64,000 nt of DNA from Telopea speciosissima (taxonomy: Eukaryota > Streptophyta > Magnoliopsida > Proteales > Proteaceae). The stretch is from contig NC_057922.1 of assembly GCF_018873765.1 (NCBI RefSeq), positions 66,302,755 through 66,366,754 on the forward strand, written 5' to 3'. Below the pieces are notes generated by a model. That model did no database searches, was not told the origin of the DNA, and saw nothing but the letters and a program-made list of their open reading frames with translations. Every line of letters begins with the position of its first letter. Within the stretch, counting starts at the first letter, position 1. This document shows positions 23,507-36,595 of the stretch, piece by piece. The translations under genes were made by a program, and so were the position numbers.

Positions 23507-23731
23507 CCCCAAGGGGCAACACAGTTGGCATGGGAGGAGGCCTAAGGAAACTGAAGGTCCTGAGTTTGACTCCACCTCCCCCTTTAGGACCACCCGCCTG
23601 AGAGGGAACTCCCTGGTGAATATGGGGGCCCCAATATCTCTCGGTTCGTGTATGTTACGAGGTCGTGCATGAGCTCTGGGGGAATTAGTCGACCAAAGAC
23701 CGGATACCTCCAGTTTCCAAAAAAAACAAAA
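23507..23731 (+). mobile_element. tRNA-derived SINE
   Basis: The head has Pol III promoter-like boxes (GTTGGCATGGGAGG as A box, GAGTTTGACTCC as B box). The 3' part carries GGGGGAATTAGTCGACC and GACCGGATACC, typical of a plant SINE tail, then an A-rich end from about 23719. Confidence 0.6.
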
Positions 23732-24247
23732 AGTACCCAGTAAGACAGACAATAAAGGAAGATAGGACGAAGAAACCCATAGCCAGAAAAATAATCATTA
23801 AATAATGTAATATTTAACGTGAAAATCTATTTTCGCCAGATTTAGTGGCTAGGATTTGATCATAAAACTATAGGTGGTCCTTGAAAGATAGACATTATTG
23901 TATATTCAACAATAGAATTATTCATACAATTGATCAATCTTCACAACCCAGAATCCCCTACAAAAATATAAGTCTAATAAGACACCACCATTAATCCGGT
24001 ATTTTCTTAGGGCATATTTGGCTAACCTTCTTGGGTCTTTCTATTTCCAAAAACCAATTTCTAGGAGACAAAGAGGTGGTACTACTGAAATGGGTTGGTT
24101 TGAAACCTTTCATGCCTCTTACCCCGCTGAAACCAAAAAGATGGGGGGCATGTTTATGGGTTTTTCAGGCTGGAGGTCAGAAATATTCTAAAATGCTACA
24201 TTTTTGTTGGTCCCACTTTACCTCCTAGAATTCGTAATTAAAGTTTC

Positions 24248-24316
24248 TGTTTTCAAATTCGAACCTGTGACCACTTAGTCACAATGGAGCAACCTTACTG
24301 TTGTACCAAAGCCCAT
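24248..24316 (-). mobile_element. SINE head (5' fragment)
   Basis: On the minus strand GGGCTTTGGTACAACAGTAAG resembles a Pol III A box region and CACAGGTTCGAATT a B box, 40 bases apart, as in tRNA-derived SINEs. Only the head is present. Confidence 0.55.
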
Positions 24317-24487
24317 TTTTTTTAATCCTACAATTGAATGAATATTCCATTTACACAAGAAATGAAAACATATTCATATATGATAAAAGATAATTCTTAT
24401 CATACATGATTTTTTAATAAAAATAACACTTAATGTATAATTAGTTCTATATAATAAAAAATAAATAAATATAAAATACTTTATATT

Positions 24488-25480
24488 ATAAAGTTGTTGG
24501 TGAAAAATCCAACACCTACACACAGGGGTACAACGCACGTGGTGGAGGTAGTGTGGGCGTGCCAGAGCCTTTGACGCAGGTCCAAACGGAACTGGAAACG
24601 GCTTGTTTCAACTTTCGACTAGGACGAAATGACCTGTTCTAAATGACTGAACGACTTGTTCTAAGATGAAAGGGCCTGCTCAGCCAGGACGAAACGACCT
24701 GTTCTAACTTCTAGCCAGGCCGAAACGGCCTGTTCTAATTGACAAAACGGCCTGTTCTAAGAGGTCAAAGACGGCCTGTTCTGACTTCTAACCAGAACGA
24801 AAAAGGGATCCTTCCGTGCCTGAGTAGCTCTAAGGTCTTTTGGGTGAAAACAAATCACGATGGACAAAGCAAGGAAGAAGATTGAAGATCAAATTGCTTA
24901 CTTGCAGTCTGTATCCGTTGGAGTCATTACAACTTACGAAATCCAACATTGATGAGACATACAACTTGACATTTACAGTACTACTACTTTAACGGCCTGT
25001 TCTAAGACGAAACGGTCTGTTTAGGGTAGAACAACTCTACGGCCAAATCGCATAATCTCAAAGAGACGGATTTGATGAAGCTTCACAACTCTACCAGCCA
25101 TGGATTGATGGAGCTTGCAACTTGATATTAATGATGGTTGTCTTCTGAAACACGGGCCAAAAGACAAGACTGTTGGAGTTGTTCTCCAAGCATCTCCCAA
25201 AAACGGTCTTGATGAAGCTTCCACAACCCTGCCAGCCTCGAACTGATGAAGTTCGTAACTCGATGATGATGGTTGTCTTCTGAAACACGGGCCAAAAGAC
25301 ATGGATGCTAGAGTTATTCTCCAAGCAAGGCCTACATGAATGCCCCTTGAAACACAAGCCAATGAGACATTGGTGGCTGGAACCCAACTCCAACAAAAAT
25401 TACAAAAGGGATGAAAGATTACATCCTGAAAGATAAAAACTGAAAATGATAAAATAAAGATAAAGTGCAGATGGATTTTG
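24488..25480. repeat. repeat-rich region with a CGGCCTGTTCTAA motif and a 136-bp tandem duplication
   Basis: Between about 24600 and 25020 the motif ACGGCCTGTTCTAA (or ACGACCTGTTCTAA) recurs at least seven times with variable spacing. From about 25070 to 25335 two copies of a 136-bp unit follow, each with ATGGTTGTCTTCTGAAACAC and GGGCCAAAAGACA. The minus-strand frames through the duplication encode self-similar peptides with no known domain, so I treat them as non-coding. Origin unknown; an untranslated part of a large retroelement is possible. Confidence 0.6.
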
Positions 25481-26879
25481 TTGATCCGTTGAGTGTCCTT
25501 TCTTCAATGGAGACTTTTCCCTTTTATAGATGGATCCCATAAATGCTCCTACTTGGTAGTTATCATAACTACTGCACCCATGTACCTACAATCCCTTGTG
25601 TCAATGTCACATGTCCCTGACTTTTGCCCATGACCCCTTTGTGAAGTAATTCCCACTATTGCATCTCCTACTTTTTCAGATTGCTTCCTAGTGTGATGGG
25701 TCCCTTTCATTCCAAAGTAATAACCTCCTGTGCCATGTGACCATATGGGGTTTGTAACCTCCCACCATCTATAGTCATGGCAGGTCCCACCTTTCTACTT
25801 GGTTATTCAAATTTAAAAGGGTAACTCCTTGATGACAGCGTGCAATGCATGGCCTTATGGCACGTATAAACAAATCCCAATTTATGAAATTGGGATGCAA
25901 ACAAAAGTATATTTGTTATCAACTATTGTCCAAAATTATAAATTAAAACCAACTTACATCGGTAAATACCCCAATAAATTGATCTAGATTCAATATAGAT
26001 TTAAAAGCACCCACATAGATCCCTATCGAGATTGTAAAATATTCGTTAAACATAGAGAGGATAGTCTTCTAATCCCATAGGGCTTTCAATCAGATTAGTT
26101 TAACAAAGAACTAGATTGAAATGAAACCGGCAAACCCCCTCCGCCCCCCCCCCCTCCCCTCAAAAAAATAAATAAATGTTAGTGCTCTTAGCAATGTTGT
26201 CATCGTTTTTTGCTTTTTTCTTACTGGTTTGAAGGGTATCTCTTAAAATAATATATATTTTCTTGGGAAGATCGAAAACGCATTTCTGGAACCCTAGAGA
26301 AAAAGGAAATTAAGGAGAAGTCATCTTGTACCATTCTAGCGTGATTCAAGAGCATAAGACACGAAAAAAATTGTTAGAAAACATCGGTTTGGTTGTTGGC
26401 GATGGAAGTGTTTGATACGTTTTGTTGAAGATCTCACAACATTCGGTTAGAGTTGGGAGTTTGCCTTTGAGAAGTTCAATCTGGTATTTACAAAAAAAAC
26501 CGAGCACCTCTACATTTCCCTCCAAAGAAAGAATTCATTTTTTGGAACTTGTTTGAACGAGTAAAATAATGGTCAAAGTCTAAGAGACATGCCTAGTTTT
26601 TCACAAGGATTAAGTTTCCCTCCACCCATAGAGGATGGTTCACAAGCCCTCCTAAGGATTTTGTATATTCCAAAATACCCTCTCAATACGGCGATAACCA
26701 TTCCCGCCCTCTCCCGCATTGCGATAAATGAGATCCCATTCATCGTGGGAGGAGAGAAACTCAGTCCTTTTCACAATATAATAAACAATGATGACATTTT
26801 CACTATTCATTTTTATATTTTAGGACTTGTAAAAAACCTTTGTTTTAGCAACCATAATACTAAGAGTAAACCCTTACCC
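25481..26879. other. no gene seen
   Basis: AT-rich intergenic sequence with a C-run near 26145 and weak inverted similarity between about 26608 and 26770 (TAAGTTTCCCTCC versus the complement of GGAGAGAAACTCA), possibly a decayed MITE. Confidence 0.4.

Positions 26880-26921
<42 letters not shown>
26880..26921. repeat. poly(A) run of about 40
   Basis: Uninterrupted A homopolymer. Read on the plus strand it may be the tail of a retroposed copy, but nothing recognisable precedes it. Confidence 0.8.
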
Positions 26922-26925
<4 letters not shown>

Positions 26926-28879
26926 CAACTAATTGTGGGGAAAAAGTTCATACCCGGAATCCCTCCCGTCTCCCTCTCATTATCTCTCATATGGTAGAAC
27001 TTTACTTTTATTACAAAAATCGCATCCTCCAATTTTTTTTTGTTTTTTGATAATTGATAATAATATAATCCTTTTCAAATAAAGCTTCTAAGAAATGGCC
27101 AAATATTAATGGCCACATAAAGTATCAACTATCAATGCAAACCGTTAAATGACCATCTTGAATATTAATAATGATTTGATGTTCTTATATTACCCTTTCT
27201 GTATGAGAATAATATTACCTGCTGTCAAAAAGATAATGATTTAGTATGATCTCCAATTAAGAATTCTATCAAAATTTTAGATTATTTATTTATTTATTCA
27301 ATTGAAAAAAAGTTATCCCTTGAGATAGGAGGTTAGTACATACACAAAAATGCATCATATAAACCAAAAGAAACATCATGTGGATTATGAAAGATAATAG
27401 CCCCATAATAAAAGATAAAGAAAATTTTAACATATTGATTTCATTAATCTTGTAAGAATGATGACAGTGTACCATTTTATCTTTATTTAACTAAGTTTAA
27501 CAAATTAAGTATCTATCCTGGTTGTTGATAAATAAAATAAATTCATGCTTTACCATCATATATGCTCATTGACTTAATCAAAGATTTAATTTTGGTTTTG
27601 CTTAAAATATTTTTTTACTTCATGTTTTTGGCAGAAACTATCGTCTTCCTCACGAGCGATCCACGATACCTGAAAGACAAAGAGTAAAGGACCGGAGTTG
27701 ATCTCCAGGGGGACTCTCCGACAATTAAGTCAGTATTAGTGGTGTAATGAATAGTGGGAAACAGAAGAATTGTTCAAATCCCTTACCTCATGTCCTAACT
27801 GTTATATATATAGAGTCCATGGTGTAGATCCCTTGATCATCAAGTAACTAAGAAACGACAAGGATTTTTGATAGAGATCGAATCTCTGATTCAATGGGCT
27901 ACTTCCTTTTCTCCTTGATAGTCTGAAGATATGTGTGAATCATAATAGGAATGTGATTTAGTGGCCAATTGTGATGGTTTATTTGATAGATTTGCTTCTG
28001 TTTGCGAAGAATCCTTATAGATCATGTGGTTGATTAATATTCACGTGCTTATTCGAGGATGCCACGTGGCACATGTCTATTGGCCATGGATAATTGTACA
28101 CATCACGTCATATTCTCTATTGATAATCAAAAAATGATTGTACAAATAAAAAATGTACAGGAAGAATGTTTCTAAAAAACTAGAGTGGAAAGTAGAACAC
28201 TACCGTCATCACCTCCAAAAGTAAAGAACTAAAGAATAAATTGTGTTATAATACCATTAAAGAGTAAGAGGGAAGGACAGAATGACGAGGAGTTGGGTTT
28301 TAGTACATTTCTAACTACTTCACCATTCAAAATAATAGATAAGTTTAGATTTGACAAAAAATAAAATAAAAAGATAAGACTATTAAAAAATATTTTTAAG
28401 AAACCATGCAGCTGTACATCTCTAAGTAATTATGAATTGATTGAAGTTGGAAAATGTTTGGGGGAACTAAGGACCCTCCCCGGCCCCCATGAGATATAAT
28501 GGAATTGTTTTGGAGTCCTCGTAGAATTACTTATTTGAGAACCTCCTTAAAATGGAAGCACTTTTTTTCGTGGGTGCAACTTAAAATAGTAAATTTAATC
28601 CCAATTAAAGATTTTATTTCTTTTGATTTGATTGAGATTTTTGTATTACCTTGACGCGGCTTGACCCATGAACAACGAAACAAAAAAAGAATATTATATC
28701 CACCAATGAAAATGAGGATATGTGAAGAACAAGAGTTAACGTTATTTTCAATTCCCTAGTCACAAATATTATTAGTTTTGTTGTTTTTAATAATAATAAT
28801 AATAAAAGTCATCTACACTTTTGTTTTCTTTTATTCATTTTCACTTGCAAATCATCAAATGACACATGCCACACTATTG
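26922..28879. other. no gene seen
   Basis: AT-rich intergenic sequence. All open frames are short and without domain signals on either strand. Confidence 0.45.
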
Positions 28880-28889
28880 TAGGAAGTAA

Positions 28890-29125
28890 GGATCGGGCTC
28901 CTCTCCTGCGAGCCCAGCACGCACAGGGAGTGCCTAGTGAGGCATCTAACGACATTGGGTTGCTGGGTACACGAGGATATGTGCTTGTGTAGGGTTTGGC
29001 GTGAATCCTGATGTGCTCAGGGGCCAAGTGTCGTTGGATGTCTCACTAGACACTTCTTGGGTGTTGGATTCAATGCCTCACTGGACACTTCCTAGGTGCT
29101 AAGCTCACAAGAGAGGAGTCGAATC
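28890..29125. mobile_element. Mutator-like MITE with 10-bp target duplication
   Basis: Inverted ends GGATCGGGCTCCTCTC and the complement of GAGAGGAGTCGAATC are flanked on both sides by TAGGAAGTAA (28880-28889 and 29126-29135). A 9-11 bp duplication fits Mutator-type transposition. The right arm has an internal tandem duplication (two variants of CACTAGACACTTCTTGGGTG and CACTGGACACTTCCTAGGTG). Confidence 0.8.
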
Positions 29126-29135
29126 TAGGAAGTAA

Positions 29136-32100
29136 TGATCACATGGACTTCTTTTCTCCAATTTAATATTATCCATAAGATGCATATATAATTTACATAT
29201 CCATGAGGGTAATATGGCATCCATCTAGGCTCCAATTCTTGTAACCCTTAAGTTCACCTCAAAGACTTAAAACTTGAGATACAGTAACAGGTCGGACTCC
29301 AACGATCCTATTTAGATCTTCCATTCGAGGAAAAAATAGAAAATTCCGTTTTGAGCTGAGTTGATCCAACCGATCCTGGCCAAGTTTGAGCCGAGACAAG
29401 GGTGTCCAAATTTAGTCAGTCGATCTCATTGGGGTGATCAGCATTTATTATATATGGCTTTTGTCAATCTCAATAATTGGGTCACAAAGTTGATGTAGAC
29501 GCTCAGATCCCAATATTAGAAACCATAATAGCTCTTCCAGGTTTTCTTCCAGAAAACATAATTTGGAATGGGGAAAAGATTCCCATGACGCGATCATGGA
29601 ATTTCCTTATCGCACCACACCCTCTCTTTGTCTAATGTTCTCTCTTGCGCCCACTATTGTTGAAATTGGTTCCCAAGCGCTCCTATTTTTATGGCGTGGG
29701 AAGGGTTTACCATTTCGTGTGGTTGCCTAATGGGAACCCTTTAATATTGTAAATTTTAGCCAGGTTAAAATTTACCCTGGCTAACCTCAGGACTCAAGTC
29801 CTCTCACTTTTTTGTGAACCTCATGTTGAGAAATAATTGAGCAATCATGATTAGGTAAAAGTTGCTTTAGACTCATTGACTTGATGAGCTTATTAAGGTG
29901 GTTAATCAATTTTAGCTGCCTGGTCGGATGATGAGATCATAATTCTCACAATTGATATTGATAGGTATGATAAGATTAAAATAGACGTCACGTATCAAAT
30001 TTTATGACCTAATTCAATCAAATACTCTATTAACACGCATCTCTTCACTTTTCAGCCGTGTCGAATGCGGCATTCGATATCTTATCGTTTTCAAAATTTA
30101 AAAAATTTATATTATCATTTTATGAACTTTATTTGGATTGAAACTCGAAAAAATAGGCTGGGATCTTGAGGTCAACCTATCCTTATTATTATTCCCTTTC
30201 AATTCAAATTGTTAGTTTTTGCAGAAATAAATGCATCAAATGATGTAAGATGAACTTGGTCTGTGGCCATTAATGGTGATGGAAACCAAGATTCATGAGT
30301 GCCACAGCCACTTAAACGATGAGTGTCCTTCTGAAAGCTGAGCTTCAAAGGACCTGATCGAATGCGAATGCTTCAACCATATATATTGGAGATTCATATG
30401 AGTCAAACGTTATTAGTATTAATATTACATGGCAAACAGCAGAGCAGAGCTGAAAACACGCAACCATACATAGGGAAGTGCTTGCTTCAAATATTATGTA
30501 TATGGATTAATTAATAAGAATCGTGCCGGTGGATGTTCATTACAGCAAAACGCGCAGACCAATAGTAATCACGCGAGTCAACTCATACCTCATGACTATC
30601 ACGCGGCTCCCTTTTCTCTCTTTCTTTCTTTTTTGTTTTTTTTATTTTTTTTATATAATTAATGAAAAAACAATAAAATACTTTAAAAGATAGAAGAAAG
30701 AGTATCTACAATATTGTCAACATCTTTAAGTTCTTGACAAATTCCATGGCCACACTGAAAAGTAGAAGATGGTAGAATATTGAGCAGATCCGGATTGCAC
30801 ACCAAACTTCATTAATAACAATCACGCGGGTCTATTATTTTTATCTCTTTTCTTTTCTTTTCTTTTCTTTTCCTTTCAACGAACAACTGTGTCCCCTCAT
30901 GCTTTATAAAAGTCAGAAAGAATTGTTTTTTCTCTCCTTGTCTTTGGGTTTCTATTAAAAGTTTATGAAGATTCTACACCAAGGCTTCACACTAAAAAAA
31001 CGGGAAAAAGAATCTTGCTTGACTTACGTGATGCCTGCTTTTAGAAACTCCAGACACAAAGGAAGGTGAAATGACTAACTTGTTCCTGTGTGAATGCGAA
31101 GAATTCCATCCTTGTTGATGCTTTTACGCATTGTGATTGGCCCTGTGCTAACGCAGGGGCCATGCTGCTAAGCAGAGAACCCTCTCACCTCACAAAATTT
31201 CTCCAATAGAAAACAAAAAATTGGAAAATAAAAATACATGCTGTCAATGTGTTCTGCATATCTCACAATCTCTTCTTTCTCTCCTTGTTAAATATGCAAT
31301 TTTACTGTTTACTATTAGTTTGAAGGGTTTGATGCCAATACACTTCAAACTAATGGTAATCAGTAATATTGTAGCCATTACTTGATAATCTCCATTCCGA
31401 TAAAATCTTCATCTCATCTGACACAAGGGTTAGAGGGGGTTAGAGATAGGGAGAAATATTGTAGCCATTACTTGATAATCTCCCAACTTTGAACATGAAT
31501 AATTGATTCAAATAGGAAAAGCTATGAAAATGGACAGTTCAAATCTATCTTATGACTTGCATACAATTACAAACACTTGTAATACCAATAACTACCTTTA
31601 AAAAAAGATAGAAATTGATTATAAAAAATAAAGGAAAGAGAGTGCTACCTGGGCACGTGCGATGTACTGCCCCTACACCCAGACATAGGTGCGGGTGAAA
31701 TGACCGTTGCCCCTAGGAAATTCCACCTTTCCAAGTATGACGGTTATTTTGCATGCTCCTATCTTTAGGTGCAGGGGCAATGCGATTGTTACTTTTTCAA
31801 ACTTCACAAAACATTTATTCTGCCATATATGTAAATAAATGTGCAGTGTGTAGATCTCTATACCCAAAATATGACGTGGCATGATACAATTTTGGTGGTA
31901 CTTGACTACATAGAGAACATCGAAATATTAATTTGTTAATGTTTTCCCCTAATTATTTTCAGATTTTAACACATTTTACAAAGATTTGATGGTGCAATTG
32001 CAATTTTGCAAAGATTAATAAAGCCAAAAGGCAAGATGTGACACATTAATTAGTTTGTGATTTGATAACGCGTCCATATATTCATATCCTAAATCAAACT

Positions 32101-32361
32101 ACACCACTTGGTTAATTTTTATAGGTCCATCAACAAAAAGATCGATAAAACTTAAAATTCAAGCAGTACTATTCAATTTTGATGGTCAGCTACTTCGATA
32201 ACTTCTAAGCATTTGCTTTGACTTTTCCCCATTATAATATATTCAGCTCTTTTAATTCATTTTTTGCAAAGATTTTGATTTTGGAAACTTTTCCAAAGCT
32301 TAATAAATTCAAATGGCAAGTTGTGTTTGGGATGAGACTTACCACATGATTAGGTAGTTTG
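29136..32361. other. no gene seen
   Basis: Intergenic. A small GC-rich hairpin near 31138-31165 (GGCCCTGTG..CAGGGGCC) and pyrimidine tracts near 30605-30660 and 30840-30880 are the only structure. No coding potential is recognised. Confidence 0.45.
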
Positions 32362-32660
32362 TTAGCTCTCCACATATTTCACCTTAAGTCGAGTCATTCT
32401 TTGACAGTTTTACCAACAAACCATTGTTCATTACAAAAAGGAATCTTTAAATAAGGTGGGTAAGCTCTCCACATATTTCATTTTAAGTCAAGTCATTCTT
32501 TGACAATTTTACCAAGAAACCATTGTTCATTATAAAAAGGGATCTTTAAATAAGGTGGGTAAGCTCTCCACATATTTCATCTTAAGTCAAGTCATTCTTT
32601 GACAATTTTACCAACAAACCATTGTTCATTACAAAAAGGAATCTTTAAATAAGGTGGGTA
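32362..32660. repeat. minisatellite, three copies of a 99-bp unit
   Basis: GCTCTCCACATATTTCA recurs at 32365, 32464 and 32563, each followed by the same block ending TTTAAATAAGGTGGGTA. Copies differ at a few positions. Confidence 0.85.
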
Positions 32661-33129
32661 CCTTAAAAAAAATCTACTCCAAACAAGTTGTGTCCAATGT
32701 ATGAGAGAGAGAGAGAAATGAGGGGGTGTGAGACTAGAGGATTCTCTCTCTCTCATTGGACCCACAATTACTGCAAAGGAGCTAGAGTGTACTATTTGAT
32801 AGGTAATATTTTCATTCCAACCGCGGTTGAGATATATTTGATAGGTCATATGTGAAATTTGGTAATCCAATCAAATTGTATGATCCGCCATGTTGGAGAC
32901 TTCTTCCTCAATATTATTTAGTACTATTAAACTCTTTTCAGTATTTTGTATTTTTTTAATTTTTGAATAAAAAAAAATTTCCCCACATGCATTGAGGGTG
33001 ACATGAATTATATATCTCCATAAGATTTGGATGCCAATCAAGCTTCCACATGACAAATTGTTGACCTTTCTTAAAGAAAATATTGTTTCTAGAAGAAATA
33101 TAAATTTAAAAGAATTGTTTTATTAAGAG

Positions 33130-33645
33130 TGCGATCAATTTGCAAAGGTGATTTGTTGGCTTGAAGTGGGGCTATGTAGTTCTCATTGGTTTGGGTTGTT
33201 TGTTTTTTGTTCTAGTGGTGTTGGGGTAGATTGTCTTGTATTTCGTTGTTTGATTTGTGGGTTGATTTCAAAAGGCTGTTAAAACGCTAAAGGCTTTGAG
33301 GTCCGGAGGAATTGGCCAACTTATATGTTAATCTACTCTTCTGGTGGGGCTTTGGTGAAACACCGCCCTCGAGGAAATTTTTTTAAGAACTATATGGGTA
33401 TTTCGGTAAAATTCTTGTATAGGGTTTTGTTATAACTACATAGTGAGGGTTCTTTCATTGTAATGAAATTTGAGAGAATGTAAGGATGAGAGACTGTAAC
33501 TCTATTTTCCATTAGTAGTGAAACGGATCTCATCTGACCATGGACATAGACAATCTTACCGAACCACGTACATCTTTATGTTTATTATGTGATTGTTGTT
33601 TGTGATTTCCATTCCTTTCAACATCATGTTAGATTTAGTTTTTTC
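33130..33645 (+). mobile_element. Copia-like LTR 3' remnant
   Basis: The text around 33410-33600 (GAGGGTTCTTTCATTGTAATG, then CAATCTTACCGAACCACG and TTTATGTTTATTATGTGATT) matches the usual end of plant Copia LTRs. No partner LTR or internal region is visible. Confidence 0.45.
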
Positions 33646-35814
33646 AACAAGTGGATATGCGTCGTATACTTTTTCATTGTAAAGGAATTTATAAGAATTC
33701 AATAACTTGGAATAATGTTCATGTCATGTCATGTCATGTTATTTAATGTGAAAGCTAAAGCGTACGAGAATTTGTCTTCTTATAGATATGGAGAATACTA
33801 ACTACTACTAACTCCATTTCTCAACTTTGAATTAGAGAAACCACTACTAACTCCATTTCACTAACTTCACTTTGCTTAAATAAAAGGGAATTGGAAAATC
33901 ATCAGATCTCCTCGTGCATGCACTAGTAAAGAAAGGTAGCTTTCTATGTTCCATTTCTAAGTCGCAGTTTAGTATAGAAATTAAGACAGGTTAGGTAGAG
34001 TAGAAAGAGACCTCCAAGGAAGGTAAAATATATTCTGATAGTGCATGCAAGTAAACATATATATATATATATATATATTTCGGACTTTTAAGATTTTAGG
34101 TGGTTAACTTTTACTTTAATTACCCACCCTTTTATTAAGTAGGGTTTGTTGGGGGGTTATGGTTAATTTTAAAGAGTGAGTTCTACTAGAATCATCTCAA
34201 AATATCAATATATAGATGATGATGATGATATATATCATCAGAGCCAGAGAATGACAAGTCTAATTAATGTGCCTCCAAAGAAGAAAATTCTCACAGAATT
34301 TTCCAGCTAATTCCGCAATGTGTGTCCATTCGGATCCACCCATAATAATAATACTACTATAATCAACATAAATTTTCCATTCAAGAATATTAAAATAACG
34401 TGCACGACAGCATGGGGAAGAAATTAAACACAAAAAACAACAGCAAATTAAGGAATTAGAATTGACAAAATTAAGTGGTTTTCATGAGCGTGCTAAAGAG
34501 TTTTGTTATTTGGGTCATCGTTTGGGTGGAACATATGTTTATGTTTCAGGAGTGGAGCTAAGAGACAGAAAAATTAAGGAATTAGAATAGACAAAAGCTA
34601 AGAGTACTTAGAGTTGGAAATTAGTGTTTTAAAATACCCTGCCCAACCCGGCAATATATAGCTAGGAAATAGGAAATTGGAAATTTGGAATCCACCGACA
34701 CTTTCCCATGAACTACTTCTAGATTTCAGTACTAAACTGACAGCAATGCAGCAGTAAATCTCAAAAGTACATTAAAGTTCACAGACTCGAAAGAAATTTG
34801 TTGTTGGGTGAATCCTTCAGAAGTAAGCAACTTTAAAAGTAAATTTGAGTAGTGTAGCAATGTAATTGTCCCTATCCTAAGTAATCTATCAGAGCTTCTG
34901 TCTTAGATTTCAATCCCTTCCTTTGTTGGAGAAGAAATTAAAAGAAACTCACTACCCCACCTCTTAATATAACCTAAAAACCCAACTTTTACTTTTAGGA
35001 TGCAAACATATTTCTTAAAGTCCAGAGTTTTAAGGTAGAGATCGATCGATGTCCTGTCCTTCCCAAAATGAAAACCCGAGAGTCTCAGAATGGAAAAACA
35101 TTTTTCAAGCCCAAAATCGATGTAGGATAGAGAAGTACTTTCCACAATGATGACATCTAACCCAAAAACCTGAGCTTCGTTAGGGTATAGAGACCCTTCC
35201 AAGATTATGACTCCAATAATGCCATTATTTCCAATTTGGAAATAAAATTTCCATACATTTTAGACCATCAAATGCACGCACTACATCACAGAACCAAAGA
35301 TTTAGTAATTGCCCTTTCGTGTAGGCCGGTTAGTTATGGTCTCTTATTAAAACTATTTGTGGATCCGGTTCCCACTAGAGTATATACTCTCATCACCAAC
35401 TCAAAACTCACCATGGCCTACAGCTTTGAAAAACCCAGAAGAAGAAAAACGACAAGAGCTTGCAAGAAGTTTGAACCCACATGAAGCAGGCCTCTATTTC
35501 TTGTATGCTTTAGAATTCAAAGCTGTTACAAACATATGCTACCTACTACCTTTATAATCTCCTAATCAAAGTTCCATGCTTGCTCCAACTCTATGGCTCA
35601 CTCTAGTTGGATGTTTAATGTTGAAAAGTAATGAATTATTTTAAGCAAAAAAAAAAAATATAATAAAAAATAGTTATATTCATTAAAATCTTACAATCAA
35701 ATAAAATAGTTTTCTAAGAAATTCCTTTTTTTTTTTTTGAGTTTAAAAATTAATGTAGCAAAATATAGTTACTATATTTAGTAAAATTTTGTGTTTCATT
35801 CATAAAAAAATACA
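33646..35814. other. no gene seen
   Basis: Intergenic sequence with a CATGT microsatellite near 33720-33738 and an (AT)n run near 34056-34077. Short frames around 34903-35557 on both strands show no domain. Confidence 0.4.
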
Positions 35815-35932
35815 GTGGGTGGGGCCTTGGTGTGACGGTTAAGTTGTACTATTGCAACCTGTTGGCTATAGACATTTGCTCTTCCCAAACCCTGCAATAG
35901 CAGGAGCCTCGTGCACTGGGGCACCTTTTTTT
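35815..35932 (+). mobile_element. AU-like SINE
   Basis: The 3' part reads GCAGGAGCCTCGTGCACTGGG followed by a T-run, the hallmark end of the AU SINE family of angiosperms. The head (GGGGCCTTGGTGTGACGGTTAAG) corresponds to its Pol III A-box region; the B box is degraded. Confidence 0.6.
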
Positions 35933-36047
35933 ATTATTTAAAAATAGTTTTCTCAATTTATTGAATGTTTCTATATATCTACATATATTTTTTTTGATAG
36001 CCAACCAAAGGAAAATTAAATAAACAAGAAAGAGAATACATCCTTTG

Positions 36048-36109
36048 TAGGGGTGTCAAACCTAGCCCGAACAAGTAAAATCGACCAAAAAACCCTATCT
36101 GAACCGAAT
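36048..36109 (+). mobile_element. hAT-like non-autonomous element end
   Basis: Starts TAGGGGTGTCAAACC, the same type of terminus as the elements at 22916 and 43137. The Pack-MULE at 36110 inserted into it; the sequence resumes after 38247. Confidence 0.4.
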
Positions 36110-36484
36110 GGGAAAATTACACTATGACCCCCTGAGGTTTGTCCTAAATACAGAGCAACCCCCTGTGTTTTAAAAATATACAACCAGCACCCCTGAGTTT
36201 AGGGTACTTGTTACACTCAGCCCCCATCCGTTAGAGCATTCCCGTTAGTTGCTGATGTGTTGGCTTTTGATGCCTTAAAATGACAAATATAGCCCTAAAG
36301 AGGTGTGAGCTTACCATTTTGCCCTTAGAGAAGCCCAAACTTCACACTGTTGTCTCTCTTACTTTGTCTCTGCTACCTTTCTTCTTCCTCTTCTTCTTCT
36401 TCTTCCTGCAAACTCACCTACCCCCACCCCTTTGCAACCCCATCCACATAGGCTTAACACCCCCCAAGTCTCTTATTTTGCTCA

Positions 36485-36595
36485 GGAAGGTGTTCCTTCC
36501 TGAGCAAAGTCAAGAAGATAAGGTGTTGCCTTCCTGAGCAAAGTCAAGAAGGTCAAATTTGCAACAGGCTTAACCTTTCTACAAAAAGGGCATCG
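36485..36595 (+). repeat. scrambled extra copies of TRM13 segments
   Basis: Two tandem 33-bp copies of a block (36487-36553; AAGGTGTTCCTTCCTGAGC and variant) match 37756-37791 of the captured gene. A further block CTTTCTACAAAAAGGGCATC (about 36573-36592) matches 37046-37066. They lie upstream of the gene start and out of gene order. Confidence 0.7.

Noticed and set aside
25021-25396. Minus-strand frames with repeated CFRRQPS-type text
   Set aside because: Self-similarity is explained by the 136-bp DNA duplication; there is no known domain and no start or splice support.
32362-32660. Possible CRISPR-like repeat array
   Set aside because: Units are contiguous 99-bp tandem copies without spacers, in a plant genome.
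35815-35932. tRNA-like sequence
   Set aside because: It has SINE-type boxes and a SINE tail, and does not fold into a tRNA cloverleaf, so it is not a tRNA gene.
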